The notes under the pieces are model-generated. The model did no database searches, had not been told where the DNA came from, and saw only the letters and a program-made list of their open reading frames with translations. 64,000 nucleotides of DNA from Streptomyces sp. MMG1533 (GTDB lineage: Bacteria > Actinomycetota > Actinomycetes > Streptomycetales > Streptomycetaceae). Position numbers and translations under genes: made by a program. Of the stretch, positions 16,584 to 25,508 are shown one piece after another. Every line of letters starts with the position of its first letter. Position 1 is the stretch's first letter. The stretch lies in contig NZ_LGDG01000268.1 in the NCBI RefSeq assembly GCF_001279775.1, forward strand, positions 17,028 through 81,027, given 5' to 3'.

Positions 16584-17595
16584 ATGCCTACAACGAAGCT
16601 ACGCACCCGTGTCTCCCGACGCACCGCAGTGGCGCTGGCCACCCTGTCGGTCGTCGCCGCCGTCGCCGGCGCCGCGCCGAGTGTGGCGAGCGCAGTGAGC
16701 GACAGCTCCAGCGTCACCCGTCACGCGGCCGTACAGACGCAGAGCCCCCAGAGCGCCGCCACCGCCCCCAACCTGCGCGTCAAGGCCGCCAACGGCGTCA
16801 CCTACCAGTACCGGCGCTTCGGCAACCCCAGCGCCGGCAGCGTGCCCCTGATCTTCCTCCAGCACTACCGCGGCACCCTCGACAACTGGGACCCCAAGCT
16901 CATCGACACCATCGCCGCCAAGCGCGAGGTCATCCTCGTGGACAACGTCGGCGTCGGCGGCTCAACCGGCACCACACCCAGCACCATCCAGCAGATGAGC
17001 CTGGACGCCATCGACTTCATCGACGCCCTCAAGCTGCCCCGCTACGACCTGTTCGGCTTCTCCCTCGGCGGCCAGGTGGCTCAGGAGGTCGCCCTGCGGC
17101 GCCCCTGGCAGGTCCGTCGCGTCGTCCTGGCCGGCACCGGCCCGCAGGGCGGGGTCGACCAGAGGGCGTCCGACCCCAAGGTGCTGGGGAGCGTGTTGGC
17201 GGACAACCCCGGCCCTGCCGACCTCCTCTTCCTGTTCTTCAAGAACACCGCATCCAGCCAGGCCGCCGGAACTGAGTTCCTGCAGCGCCTCGGCCAGCGC
17301 ACCACTGACCACGACGCGCCCGCGAGCCTCCAGACCCGCGACGCGCAGCTCACCGCGATGTCGGAGTGGGGCATCCCGGACAAGTCCAAGCTGGTGCGGC
17401 TCAACGCCCTCTTCCAGCCCACGCTGGTCGCAGACGGGGACAGCGACATCCTGATGCCCCCCCAAGAACTCCCACCTGTTGGCCAAGCACCTCCCCAACG
17501 CCCAGCTCAGCATCTACCCGAACGCCGGCCACGGGTTCCTCTTCCAGTACGCCGCCAAGTTCGGCGCCGAGGTGAACACCTTCCTCGACCACTGA
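16584..17595 (+). pseudogene. Secreted alpha/beta hydrolase, frameshifted in a C7 tract
   Basis: The frame from ATG 16584 (AAGGA, 6-nt spacing) encodes a signal peptide (SRRTAVALATLSVVAAVAGA) and an alpha/beta-hydrolase fold with nucleophile elbow GFSLGG. After LVADGDSDILMPP the frame is lost. A run of seven C at 17457-17463 is the break point: with six C the frame continues KNSHLLAKHL, then IYPNAGHGFLFQYAAKF, supplying the catalytic His, and stops at 17593-17595. As written the product is cut before the His and runs into unrelated sequence to 18014. It is a paralogue of the enzyme at 19038. The break could be a real mutation, slippage control or a sequencing error. Confidence 0.75.
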
Positions 17596-18010
17596 CAACC
17601 CATCAATCCATCACCGCGAGACGGTCACCGACACCGCACACGGTGACGGCCGATCAACACACCTGCCCCGCCGGAGCCCCGTCCGGCGGGGCAGAGCCAC
17701 GCAGAGAGTCCCGCCGGCGCCCTCGCAGCCCTCCGCGTCACGACTGCGCACCCCAGACCATTCGCTCACATCTGCGCCGCCATCGAAGCCATGGGCCCAA
17801 TGGGCGACTGAGGCGCCCCGCGGCCGGCGGCGCGTGCTGGCCACGAAAGGGTCGGTGCGTCGTCCTGGCCGTCACGGCGACGGCCTGCGTGTCCGCCCGG
17901 CCCAACACGTCGTTGCAGCTCAGCCCGCCGTCCGCAGGTCTGCTTCATGGAGCCGGCGGCACCTTGGAACGACCCCTGCCCGGCAGCGTCAGCCCATCCG
18001 TTGACCCTCC
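17596..18010. other. Intergenic stretch with terminator
   Basis: A terminator lies at 17663-17694: a 13-bp stem, CTGCCCCGCCGGA and its complement, around a 6-nt loop. It is placed for the hydrolase whose original stop is at 17595, which supports the frameshift reading. 17695-18010 shows no gene. Confidence 0.6.
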
Positions 18011-18107
18011 GTAGAGGATACGTTGACGCCACGGATAACCGATTAATTGATGCTCTGCTGTTGCCACTACAGGTAAATCTGATACATTGGTGAAACCGAT
18101 TGAGGGG
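18011..18107 (+). promoter_or_regulatory. Promoter/operator repeat, copy 2
   Basis: TTGCCA (18061-18066), 16 bp, then TACATT (18083-18088). The flanks (GTAGAGGATACG, GATTAATTGATG, GGTGAAACCGATTGAGG) align with copy 1 at 16384-16477 over about 95 bp. It drives the SDR-hydrolase pair. Confidence 0.6.
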
Positions 18108-18168
18108 ACGTCGGAAGCGATCCCCTACACGGCAAGACACACGCGATCCCCTGAGTCAGGAGTCCGAA

Positions 18169-18987
18169 ATGGCAACGACGACACGACCGGTAGCCCTCAT
18201 CACGGGTGCGTCCTCCGGCATCGGAAAGGCAGCCGCGCTCGCGCTGGCCGCGGCGGGCTACGACGTGGTCGGCACCAGCCGCAACACCGTGCACGTCACC
18301 CCTGTGAAGGGCGTGACCTTCCTCGACCTGGACGTGACCAGCGACGATTCGGTGACCACTGCGGTCGGCGAGGTGATCGACCGGTTCGGGCGGATCGACG
18401 TCCTGGTCAACAACGCGGGTATCGGCTCGGCGGGCGCCGCCGAGGAAAGCTCCGCCGCGCAGGCGCAGGGCCTCTTCGACATCAACGTCTTCGGCGTCAT
18501 CCGCATGACGAACGCCGTCCTGCCGCACATGCGCGCCCAGCGCAGCGGACGGATCATCAACATCTCGTCCATCGTCGGGTTCATCCCGCAGCCCTACATG
18601 GCGGTCTACGCCGCCTCCAAGCACGCCGTCGAAGGCTACTCGGAGTCCGTCGACCACGAGGTACGCGAGTACGGCGTACGGTCCTTGCTCGTCGAACCCG
18701 CCTGGACCAACACCGCGATCGAAGCGGCCACCGTGCGGCCCGACCAGCCCCTGGACGTCTACGCCAAGCGGCGGCTCGCCTTCGAGGAGTACATGGCCGG
18801 CGCGGTCAAGGGCGGCGACGACCCCGCCGTCGTCGCCAAGGAGATCGTCGCGGCGGCCACCGACGCCAAGCCCAAGCTGCGCTACACCGCCGGCGCCATG
18901 ACCGGACGCGTCCGCACCATGCGCCGCATGGTCCCCTCCCGCATGTTCGACCAGCAGCTGCGCAAGCTCAACCACCTGCCCGCCTGA
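18169..18987 (+). CDS. Short-chain dehydrogenase/reductase
   Basis: 272 residues starting MATTTRPVALITGASSG after AGGAG with 6-nt spacing. Classical SDR motifs: TGASSGIG for the cofactor, NNAG, a Ser in NISSIVG and YAASKHA (Tyr-x3-Lys). Cofactor and substrate are not determinable. It is first in a two-gene unit with the alpha/beta-hydrolase 50 bp downstream, under the duplicated promoter region. Confidence 0.9.
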   Translation: MATTTRPVALITGASSGIGKAAALALAAAGYDVVGTSRNTVHVTPVKGVTFLDLDVTSDDSVTTAVGEVIDRFGRIDVLVNNAGIGSAGAAEESSAAQAQGLFDINVFGVIRMTNAVLPHMRAQRSGRIINISSIVGFIPQPYMAVYAASKHAVEGYSESVDHEVREYGVRSLLVEPAWTNTAIEAATVRPDQPLDVYAKRRLAFEEYMAGAVKGGDDPAVVAKEIVAAATDAKPKLRYTAGAMTGRVRTMRRMVPSRMFDQQLRKLNHLPA

Positions 18988-19037
18988 CGACTCCCAGAAG
19001 ACCTCCACGACACATCGACAGGAAAGCGAACCCCGCC

Positions 19038-19889
19038 ATGAGCACATACATTGCAGACGCGGCCGAGGACCTCACCGTGGAAGGACCCTCCGCGACGTTC
19101 ACCTACCGGCGCATCGGCCCGCGGGGCGGTATCCCGCTGGTCCTGCTGAACCGGGTCCGCGGGACCCTCGACTGGTGGGACCCGGAGTTCCTGGACCACC
19201 TCGCCGCCGGCCATGACGTGATCGTGTTCGACAACGTCGGCACCGGCTACACCACCGGCACCCCGCGCGACTCGGTCGAGGGGATGGCCAACGGCACCGT
19301 CGAGTTCATCGAGGCCCTCGGCCTGCCGCAGGTGGACCTGCTCGGCTGGACCCTGGGCGGCACCACCGCCCAGCACATCGCCCGCCTTCGGCCCGACCTG
19401 GTGCGCAAGCTGGTCGTGGCGGCCGCCAACCCCGGCGGCACGGTGCCCGGCGCCCCCGACCCGGACCCGAAGGTGCGGGCCACCATGACCAAGCCCGAGA
19501 ACACCGGGGACGACCTGGTCTTCCTGTTCTTCCCCGAGACGGACACCGGACGCGCCGCCGGGTACGAACACCTCGCCAGGGTGGCCACCCGGCTGGCCAC
19601 CGGACGCCCCGACGTGTCCGAGGCCGCGGCCATGGGCCAGATCGCCGCGATCCAGAAGGACGCGTCGATCCCCTTCGAGCAGGTGCGCGCGGACCTGGCA
19701 ACCATCCGGCAGCCCGTTCTGTACGCCACCGGCATCAAGGACGCGATGATCCCCGCCCTGGCGTCCTACACCGCCGTCCAGTACGTCCCCGACGCCACCC
19801 TCGTCGCCTACAGCGACGCCGGGCACGCCTTCCTCTTCCAACACGCCGAGGACTTCGCCGGCCAGGTGAGCGCCTTCCTCGCCGACTGA
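19038..19889 (+). CDS. Alpha/beta-hydrolase-fold protein with Thr at the nucleophile position
   Basis: 283 residues, no signal peptide, start ATG 19038. It is a paralogue of the secreted protein at 16584: RGTLDWWDPEFLDHLA, VIVFDNVGTGYTTGTP and SDAGHAFLFQHAEDF match RGTLDNWDPKLIDTIA, VILVDNVGVGGSTGTTP and NAGHGFLFQYAAKF. The nucleophile elbow is GWTLGG, with Thr where the paralogue has Ser (GFSLGG), while the His is kept. It may act poorly as a hydrolase or have a non-hydrolytic role. Cotranscribed with the SDR. Confidence 0.85.
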   Translation: MSTYIADAAEDLTVEGPSATFTYRRIGPRGGIPLVLLNRVRGTLDWWDPEFLDHLAAGHDVIVFDNVGTGYTTGTPRDSVEGMANGTVEFIEALGLPQVDLLGWTLGGTTAQHIARLRPDLVRKLVVAAANPGGTVPGAPDPDPKVRATMTKPENTGDDLVFLFFPETDTGRAAGYEHLARVATRLATGRPDVSEAAAMGQIAAIQKDASIPFEQVRADLATIRQPVLYATGIKDAMIPALASYTAVQYVPDATLVAYSDAGHAFLFQHAEDFAGQVSAFLAD

Positions 19890-19962
19890 CCGTTCACACG
19901 GACACCGGCCCCACAGGAGGCACGACAAAGTCGGGACGCCTCCCGCACCGAGGAGAGTCATC

Positions 19963-20513
19963 GTGCAGGTGACCAGCGACCCGGCGCGCCGGGAGGTCAG
20001 GCCGCTGGAGTTGTTCTTCGACCTGGTCTACGTCTTCGCGATCGGCCAGTTGTCGCACCGGCTCCTCGTACATCCCACCTGGACCGGCGCCGCCCAGGCG
20101 CTTGTGCTCTACCTCGCCGTCTATGCGGCGTGGGCGTACACCACCTGGGCGGTCACCCTCGTCCCAGCCGAGAACCCGCGGACCAGGCGGATGCTGCTGG
20201 CCGTCATGCTCGCGGGGCTGTTCATGAACGCCGCGATCCCACGAGCCTTCGGCGACGCCGGCTGGGTCTTCGTCGCCACCTTCCTGCTCATTCACATCGG
20301 CCGGACCGTATGGCTGCTGACCGTCGGCCTCGACCCGGTTAATCAGGAGCACTTCCTCCGCGTCCTGGTCTGGTTCGTCGGGGCCGCACCTCTGTGGCTG
20401 ATCGGCGCGGCAGTCGACGGCGGCGCGCGGCTGACCTGGTGGGCCGCGGCGATCCTGGTCGAGCTGGCCGGCACCTGGGCGGCGCATCCGCTGCCCGGCC
20501 GCAGGCTGGACTC
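19963..20513 (+). pseudogene. Truncated LtrA-family (low temperature requirement A) membrane protein
   Basis: GTG start at 19963 with GAGGAG at 7 nt. The first ~183 residues match LtrA proteins: RREVRPLELFFDLVYVFAIGQLSH, AVYAAWAYTTWAV, and several membrane helices to ELAGTWAAHPLPGR. Family members usually have close to 400 residues. Here the homology stops abruptly near 20513 and the frame runs on through low-complexity Pro/Ser/Thr sequence, so the gene is broken. Confidence 0.75.
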
Positions 20514-20696
20514 CCGACGATCGGACTCGACCTCGGCGCCCGGACCGCCGAGGAAACAGCGATCTCCATCACCGCGGAGATCATCGCCCCCACCCACCAC
20601 GGCACCGGCCGGTCCCTGTCCAACGGCACGGGCCCCATCCACCCGGCTCACGACCGCCCCCTCGCAACAGAGGCCCCCCACTTCCTCAACGCCTGA
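20502..20696 (+). pseudogene. C-terminal remnant resembling XdhC/CoxI family
   Basis: In a different frame from the LtrA fragment, about 60 residues read PTIGLDLGARTAEETAISI, then TAEIIAP and GTGPIHP, ending at TGA 20694-20696. This resembles the last part of XdhC-type molybdenum-cofactor insertion chaperones. No start or Rossmann part is present. The LtrA/XdhC joint near 20505 is therefore a deletion junction. Family recognition is from memory and short. Confidence 0.4.
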
Positions 20697-21247
20697 CCTA
20701 CATCCACGCACGGAGAAGACCCTGCGAGCGTCCCTCACGGTAGTAACCCGGCGTGGTGCTTCGTTCCGGCGTCACGAAGCCATGGGCTGCGAGGGGCGAC
20801 GCCGGTACCGTGGTCGAACGGATCATCGGACATACCGGGCCGTTTTCTGTTCGGGCAGTTTCCGCCCAACGCACACCAGCCCCTCAAGCCCCTCTACCGA
20901 CGCGATCGGGCTCGACGGTGCGGCCGAACTCGGTCAGCAGTCCCGTACGGAAGCTCCCCGGGCGGCCGGACAGAGGGCCCGCGGACGGTGGCCAGCAGAC
21001 ACCACCGAAACCCTGCGTCCCCAACACGTCCCCAGGATCACGAAATGAAGCCGAGAGGATGCTGCCAGCTCGCCGGTACAGTTCCTGATCATCAGCATTT
21101 CCGCAGGTCAGCGCGGTGTCTGCTCGGCGAGGGAGTAAGAGCCTCGCCCCGCTCAGAAGTCGCGAGCAGCGGATTCAGTCCGTTCAGGCAAAGTTGACGC
21201 TCCGCCAGCCAAAAAAGAACGTTTCCGCAGGTCAGAGACCTGCGGAA
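20697..21247. other. Gene-free left arm next to the tRNA
   Basis: No supported gene. 20830-21247 shares blocks with the left flanks of att copies A and B: TGCGTCCCCAACACGTCCCC near 21015, CTGATCATCAGCATTTCCGC near 21086, GCAGCGGATTCAGTCCGTT near 21166 and AACGTTTCCGCAGGTCAGAG near 21217. It is the inner end of module 2. Confidence 0.5.
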
Positions 21248-21248
21248 G

Positions 21249-21322
21249 TGGGGCGGGTGGGACTCGAACCCACGGCCGACGGATTATGAGTCCGCTGCTC
21301 TAACCGGCTGAGCTACCGCCCC
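21249..21322 (-). tRNA. tRNA with CAT anticodon (probably elongator tRNA-Met)
   Basis: 74 nt with a 7-bp acceptor (GGGGCGG/CCGCCCC), D-arm GCTCAGCCGGTTAGAGC, anticodon loop CTCATAA and T-arm GTGGGTTCGAGTCCCAC. No CCA is encoded. CAT could also mark an Ile tRNA whose anticodon C is modified; the body does not settle it. It is the intact attachment-site tRNA: its 3' part recurs at 2252 and 15261. Confidence 0.9.
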
Positions 21323-21499
21323 ATAGCGGCGTGTCGCGTACATGTGTGCGCGCCGTCTGCCGCAGCATAGCCGCTCATACGATCTCCTGCTTCGGATGGT
21401 CGACTTCGCACGGGGTCCACGATCTCGAGGACCGCGCTGCGTCGCGCCCGGTTCCCCGGGACATGAAAAAGGACCCCTACGGGGCCCTCGTTCAGCATG

Positions 21500-21572
21500 C
21501 TCCCCCGACTGGACTCGAACCAGTAACCTGCCGGTTAACAGCCGGCTGCTCTGCCAATTGAGCTACGGAGGA
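21500..21572 (-). tRNA. tRNA-Asn (GTT), copy 1
   Basis: 73 nt, acceptor TCCTCCG/CGGGGGA with one G-T pair, anticodon loop CTGTTAA, T-arm CTGGTTCGAGTCCAG. Identical to the second copy 78 bp away. Confidence 0.93.
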
Positions 21573-21577
21573 CCGAG

Positions 21578-21650
21578 CTCCCCCGACTGGACTCGAACCA
21601 GTAACCTGCCGGTTAACAGCCGGCTGCTCTGCCAATTGAGCTACGGAGGA
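21578..21650 (-). tRNA. tRNA-Asn (GTT), copy 2
   Basis: An identical tandem duplicate of the tRNA at 21500, separated from it by 5 bp. As the upstream copy on the minus strand it is probably cotranscribed with the first. Confidence 0.93.
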
Positions 21651-21809
21651 ATGCCTCGTTGCATCGAACGTACCTACCTGGGTATTCGCCAGGGGGCGGG
21701 CGCTCGCTGCGACACATACATTAGCGCAAGCAGGGGGGTGCTCCGCCAATCGGTTCCCCCCTGGCACCGATGCCGCGCCGGAGACCTACACGAGGGAAGG
21801 GTGGCCGTC

Positions 21810-22118
21810 ATGCGCTACCGGCTCACGTTCGTCGGCGGACTCGCTCTGGGTTACGTGCTGGGCACGAAGGCCGGACGCGAGCGCTACGAGCAGTTGAAGA
21901 AGTCCGCGCGCCAGGTCGCGCAGAACCCCGCCGTCCGCAACACCGCCGAGACCGCGGCGCAGCAGGGCCGCCAGTTCGCGGGCAAGGCGTACCACGCGGT
22001 GAGCGAGAAGGTGGGCGATCGGGTCCCCGATTCGGTGGCTCAGCGGGTGCGGTCCCTGCGCGAGCGCAACGCGAACGGCAGCGCCGGTGAGGACGACTGG
22101 GGCACCAGTAACACGTAG
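21810..22118 (+). CDS. YtxH-like small membrane-associated protein
   Basis: 102 residues: a single hydrophobic segment at the N-terminus (LTFVGGLALGYVLGTKAG) followed by a charged helical tail, the usual YtxH-domain layout. The GYVLGTKAGRERY motif is characteristic. ATG 21810 has GGGAAGG 9 nt upstream; GTG 21801 would abut it. The family is linked to stress responses in other bacteria but the function is unknown. Confidence 0.75.
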   Translation: MRYRLTFVGGLALGYVLGTKAGRERYEQLKKSARQVAQNPAVRNTAETAAQQGRQFAGKAYHAVSEKVGDRVPDSVAQRVRSLRERNANGSAGEDDWGTSNT

Positions 22119-22169
22119 GGGCCGCCGAGCCGACACAGTCACCCCCCGCAGTACGGCAGAATTTTGGCC

Positions 22170-23621
22170 ATGGGGATAGTCGCCGGGTTGGACAGTGCGC
22201 CCGAATTCACTCGTATCGTCGTCTGCGACACGGACACGGGTGCCGTGCTCAGGCAGGGCTATGCGCCGCATCCGGTGGAGAACGCCGAGAGCGGGCGGCC
22301 TTCCGATGTCGATCCGCAGGCCTGGCTGCTGTCCCTCGGTGAGGCCGCCGGCGGCGGGCTGCTGGAGGGCGTGCAGGCCATCGGCGTGTCCGCGCAGCAG
22401 AACGCGGTGGTGCCGCTGGACTCCCAGGGCAACACGGTGCGGCCGGCGATGGTCGGCGGGGACAAGCGGGCGCAGGTCGCGGCGGCCGATCTGGTCGACG
22501 CGCTCGGCGGGCGCGAGGCGTGGGCGCAGGCCGTGGGCAGTGTGCCGCAGGCCGCGCAGCCGGTGGCCAAGCTGCGCTGGCTCGCCAAGACCGAACCCGA
22601 GGCCGCCCAGCGCACCGCCGTCCTCCTACAGGCGCACGACTGGCTGGTGTGGCAGCTGCTCGGACGGCCGGTGAGAAGGACCACCGATCGCGGTGGGGCT
22701 TCCGGGACCGGGTACTGGTCTGCCGCCACCGGCGGCTACCGGCCCGATCTCGTCGAGCTGGCGCTCGGCCACCAGGTCATGCTGCCCGAGGTGATCGGGC
22801 CCTCCGACGCGGCCGGTACGACTCCGGAGGGGCTGCTGATCTCCGCCGGGACCGGCGAGACGATGTCCGCCGCCTTCGGCCTGGGGCTCGGGCTGGGCGA
22901 TGCGGTGGTGTCGCTCGGGGCCTCCGGGTCCGTGATGGCCGTGCACCCCGAGGCGCTCGTCGACCAGAGCGGGATGATCACGTCCCTGGCGGACGCGACC
23001 GGCATGCACCTGCCGGTCGTCACGACGCTGAACGCCGTACGGACCCTGCGCGGCGCCGCCGAGATGCTGGGGCTGGCCGATCTGGAGAGCCTTTCCGAGC
23101 TGGCCATGAAGTCGACGCCGGGGGCGCACGGGCTGGTGCTGCTGCCCTATCTGGAGGGTGAGCGGACGCCGAACCTGCCGCACACCGCCGGGACGCTGGC
23201 GGGTCTGAGGCGGGAGTCGATGAAGCCGGAGCATCTGGCGCGGGCCGCGTTCGAGGGCATGCTGTGCGGGCTCGCGGACGCGCTCGACGTGATGCGCGGC
23301 CGGGGGGTCGAGGTGCGGCGCGTCTTCCTGCTGGGGGCGGCGGCCGAGTTGCCCGCCGTGCAGGCGGCGGCGCCCGCGCTGTTCGGCGCGCAGGTCGTCG
23401 TACCGCAGCCGGCGGACTACGCGGCGATCGGCGCGGCCCGGCAGGCCGCCTGGGCGCTCGGCGTGTCGCAGGGGAGTCTCGACCCGCGCACCCCGCCGGC
23501 CTGGCAGGGAGCGGCGGCGCAGGTGCTTGAGCCCGGTGAGGAGCTGGCGGTGGGGCAGGCCGTACGGCAGCAGTTCGTGTCGGTGCGGGAGCAGACGCAT
23601 CCGGGGGCGTTCCGGGCATAG
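22170..23621 (+). CDS. FGGY-family carbohydrate kinase (xylulokinase-like)
   Basis: 483 residues. It has the phosphate loop GLDSAPEFTRIVV, a middle region SAQQNAVVPLDSQG, and the C-terminal ATP-binding elements GTGETMSAAFGLG, LPYLEGERTPNLPHTAG and FLLGAAAELPAVQAAAPALFG, as in xylulokinases. Note that the canonical FGGY N-terminal DxGTxSxR loop is altered (DSAPEFTR). The sugar is not assignable. TTG 22164 is an alternative start. It stands alone between the tRNAs and the ABC exporter. Confidence 0.85.
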   Translation: MGIVAGLDSAPEFTRIVVCDTDTGAVLRQGYAPHPVENAESGRPSDVDPQAWLLSLGEAAGGGLLEGVQAIGVSAQQNAVVPLDSQGNTVRPAMVGGDKRAQVAAADLVDALGGREAWAQAVGSVPQAAQPVAKLRWLAKTEPEAAQRTAVLLQAHDWLVWQLLGRPVRRTTDRGGASGTGYWSAATGGYRPDLVELALGHQVMLPEVIGPSDAAGTTPEGLLISAGTGETMSAAFGLGLGLGDAVVSLGASGSVMAVHPEALVDQSGMITSLADATGMHLPVVTTLNAVRTLRGAAEMLGLADLESLSELAMKSTPGAHGLVLLPYLEGERTPNLPHTAGTLAGLRRESMKPEHLARAAFEGMLCGLADALDVMRGRGVEVRRVFLLGAAAELPAVQAAAPALFGAQVVVPQPADYAAIGAARQAAWALGVSQGSLDPRTPPAWQGAAAQVLEPGEELAVGQAVRQQFVSVREQTHPGAFRA

Positions 23622-23774
23622 CGGAAGGTAAGAGTCCGGTAGGAGGCGCACCCGGAAGGCCGTACGAAGCACTGCTGTCGGCTTAATCGGTTGAGGTAAC
23701 ACGGGTGGAGTGTCCGACGATAGGGGCCAGGGGCAACCAACCCCGCCCCCACCGCCGACTCCGAGAGACCAAGC

Positions 23775-25508
23775 GTGCTCATACGACTTCTGCGGACCTA
23801 TCTCAGGCCCTACAAGAAACCCATCACCCTTCTGGTGCTGCTGCAGTTCCTGCAGACCTGCGCCACTCTCTACCTGCCCACGCTGAACGCGGACATCATC
23901 GACAGCGGCGTCGTGAAGGGGGACACCGGCTACATCCTCTCGTTCGGCGCCGTGATGATCGGCATCTCGCTGGTGCAGGTCGTGTGCAACGTCGGTGCCG
24001 TGTACTACGGCGCGAAAACCGCGTCGGCGCTCGGCCGGGACCTGCGGGCCGCCGTCTTCGACCGGGTGCAGTCCTTCTCGGCGCGTGAGGTCGGCCAGTT
24101 CGGCGCGCCCTCGCTGATCACGCGGACGACCAATGACGTGCAGCAGGTCCAGATGCTGGCCCTGATGACGTTCACGCTGATGGTGTCGGCGCCCATCATG
24201 TGCGTCGGCGGCATCGTGCTGGCGCTCGGCCTGGACGTGCCGCTGTCCGGGGTGCTGGTCGCGGTGGTGCCGGTGATGGGCATCTGTGTGACGCTCATCG
24301 TGCGTGCCCTGCGGCCCCTGTTCCGGTCCATGCAGGTGAAGTTGGACACGGTGAACCGGGTGCTGCGCGAGCAGATCACCGGCAACCGCGTCATCCGCGC
24401 GTTCGTCCGGGACGACTACGAGGAGCAGCGGTTCCGGAAGGCCAACGCCGATCTGACCGCCACCGCCCTGGGCGCCGGCAACCTGCTCGCGCTGATGTTC
24501 CCGATGGTCATGGCGGTGGTGAACCTGTCGTCGGTCGCGGTGGTGTGGTTCGGGGCACACCGCATCGACGGCGGGGAGATGCAGATCGGCGACCTGACCG
24601 CGTTCCTCGCCTATCTGATGCAGATCGTGATGTCCGTGATGATGGCCACCTTCATGTTCATGATGGTGCCGCGCGCGGAGGTGTGCGCCGAGCGCATCGA
24701 GGAGGTCCTGGACACCTCCTCCAGCGTGGTCCCGCCGACGGCTCCCGTGCTCGAGCTGCGCCGGCACGGCCATCTGGAGGTCCGCGGGGCGGGCTTCCGC
24801 TACCCGGGGGCCGAGGAGCCGGTGCTGAAGTCCATCGACCTGGTGGCCCGGCCCGGCGAGACGACCGCCGTCATCGGTTCGACCGGCAGCGGCAAGTCGA
24901 CGCTGCTGGGGCTGGTGCCGCGGCTGTTCGACGCGACCGACGGGGAGGTGCTCGTCGACGGCGTGGACGTGGCGACCATCGACCCGGTGCTGCTGGCGAA
25001 GACGGTCGGCATGGTGCCGCAACGGCCCTACCTGTTCGCGGGCACGGTCGCCACCAACCTGCGCTACGGCAATCCCGACGCGACCGACGAGGAGCTGTGG
25101 CACGCTCTGGAGGTGGCGCAGGCCAAGGACTTCGTCTCCCGGCTGGAGGGCGGGCTCGACGCGCCGATCTCGCAGGGCGGGACGAACGTGTCGGGCGGTC
25201 AGCGGCAGCGGCTCGCCATCGCCCGCACCCTGGTGCAGCGGCCGGAGATCTACCTCTTCGACGACTCCTTCTCCGCGCTCGACTACGCGACCGACGCGGC
25301 CCTGCGGGCGGCGCTTGCGGACGAGACCGCCGAGGCGACCGTCGTGATCGTCGCCCAGCGGGTGGCGACCATCCGGGAAGCCGACCGGATCGTCGTCCTC
25401 GACGAGGGCCGGGTCGTCGGCACCGGCACGCACCACGAGCTGATGGCGGACAACGAGACCTACCGGGAGATCGTGCTCTCCCAGCTGACGGAAGCGGAGG
25501 CTGCCTGA
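23775..25508 (+). CDS. ABC exporter half-transporter A (degenerate ATP site)
   Basis: 577 residues, GTG start: six transmembrane segments (1-310) then a nucleotide-binding domain with Walker A GSTGSGKSTL, signature NVSGGQRQRLAIA and Walker B YLFDDSFSALD. The catalytic Glu after Walker B is Asp, and the switch His is Gln (VIVAQRVATI). These are marks of the degenerate subunit of heterodimeric type IV exporters. Its stop overlaps the next start by one base (TGATG), so it pairs with that protein. Exported substrate unknown. Confidence 0.9.
   Translation: MLIRLLRTYLRPYKKPITLLVLLQFLQTCATLYLPTLNADIIDSGVVKGDTGYILSFGAVMIGISLVQVVCNVGAVYYGAKTASALGRDLRAAVFDRVQSFSAREVGQFGAPSLITRTTNDVQQVQMLALMTFTLMVSAPIMCVGGIVLALGLDVPLSGVLVAVVPVMGICVTLIVRALRPLFRSMQVKLDTVNRVLREQITGNRVIRAFVRDDYEEQRFRKANADLTATALGAGNLLALMFPMVMAVVNLSSVAVVWFGAHRIDGGEMQIGDLTAFLAYLMQIVMSVMMATFMFMMVPRAEVCAERIEEVLDTSSSVVPPTAPVLELRRHGHLEVRGAGFRYPGAEEPVLKSIDLVARPGETTAVIGSTGSGKSTLLGLVPRLFDATDGEVLVDGVDVATIDPVLLAKTVGMVPQRPYLFAGTVATNLRYGNPDATDEELWHALEVAQAKDFVSRLEGGLDAPISQGGTNVSGGQRQRLAIARTLVQRPEIYLFDDSFSALDYATDAALRAALADETAEATVVIVAQRVATIREADRIVVLDEGRVVGTGTHHELMADNETYREIVLSQLTEAEAA

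Noticed and set aside
18087..19037. N-terminal extension of the second alpha/beta hydrolase
   Set aside because: The frame is open upstream but overlaps the SDR gene in another frame. The hydrolase homology begins at ATG 19038.
22626..25436. Long minus-strand frame of 936 codons
   Set aside because: It lies opposite the FGGY kinase and ABC exporter genes, which have clear motifs. The protein is His/Arg/Gly-rich low-complexity sequence, typical of high-GC shadow frames.
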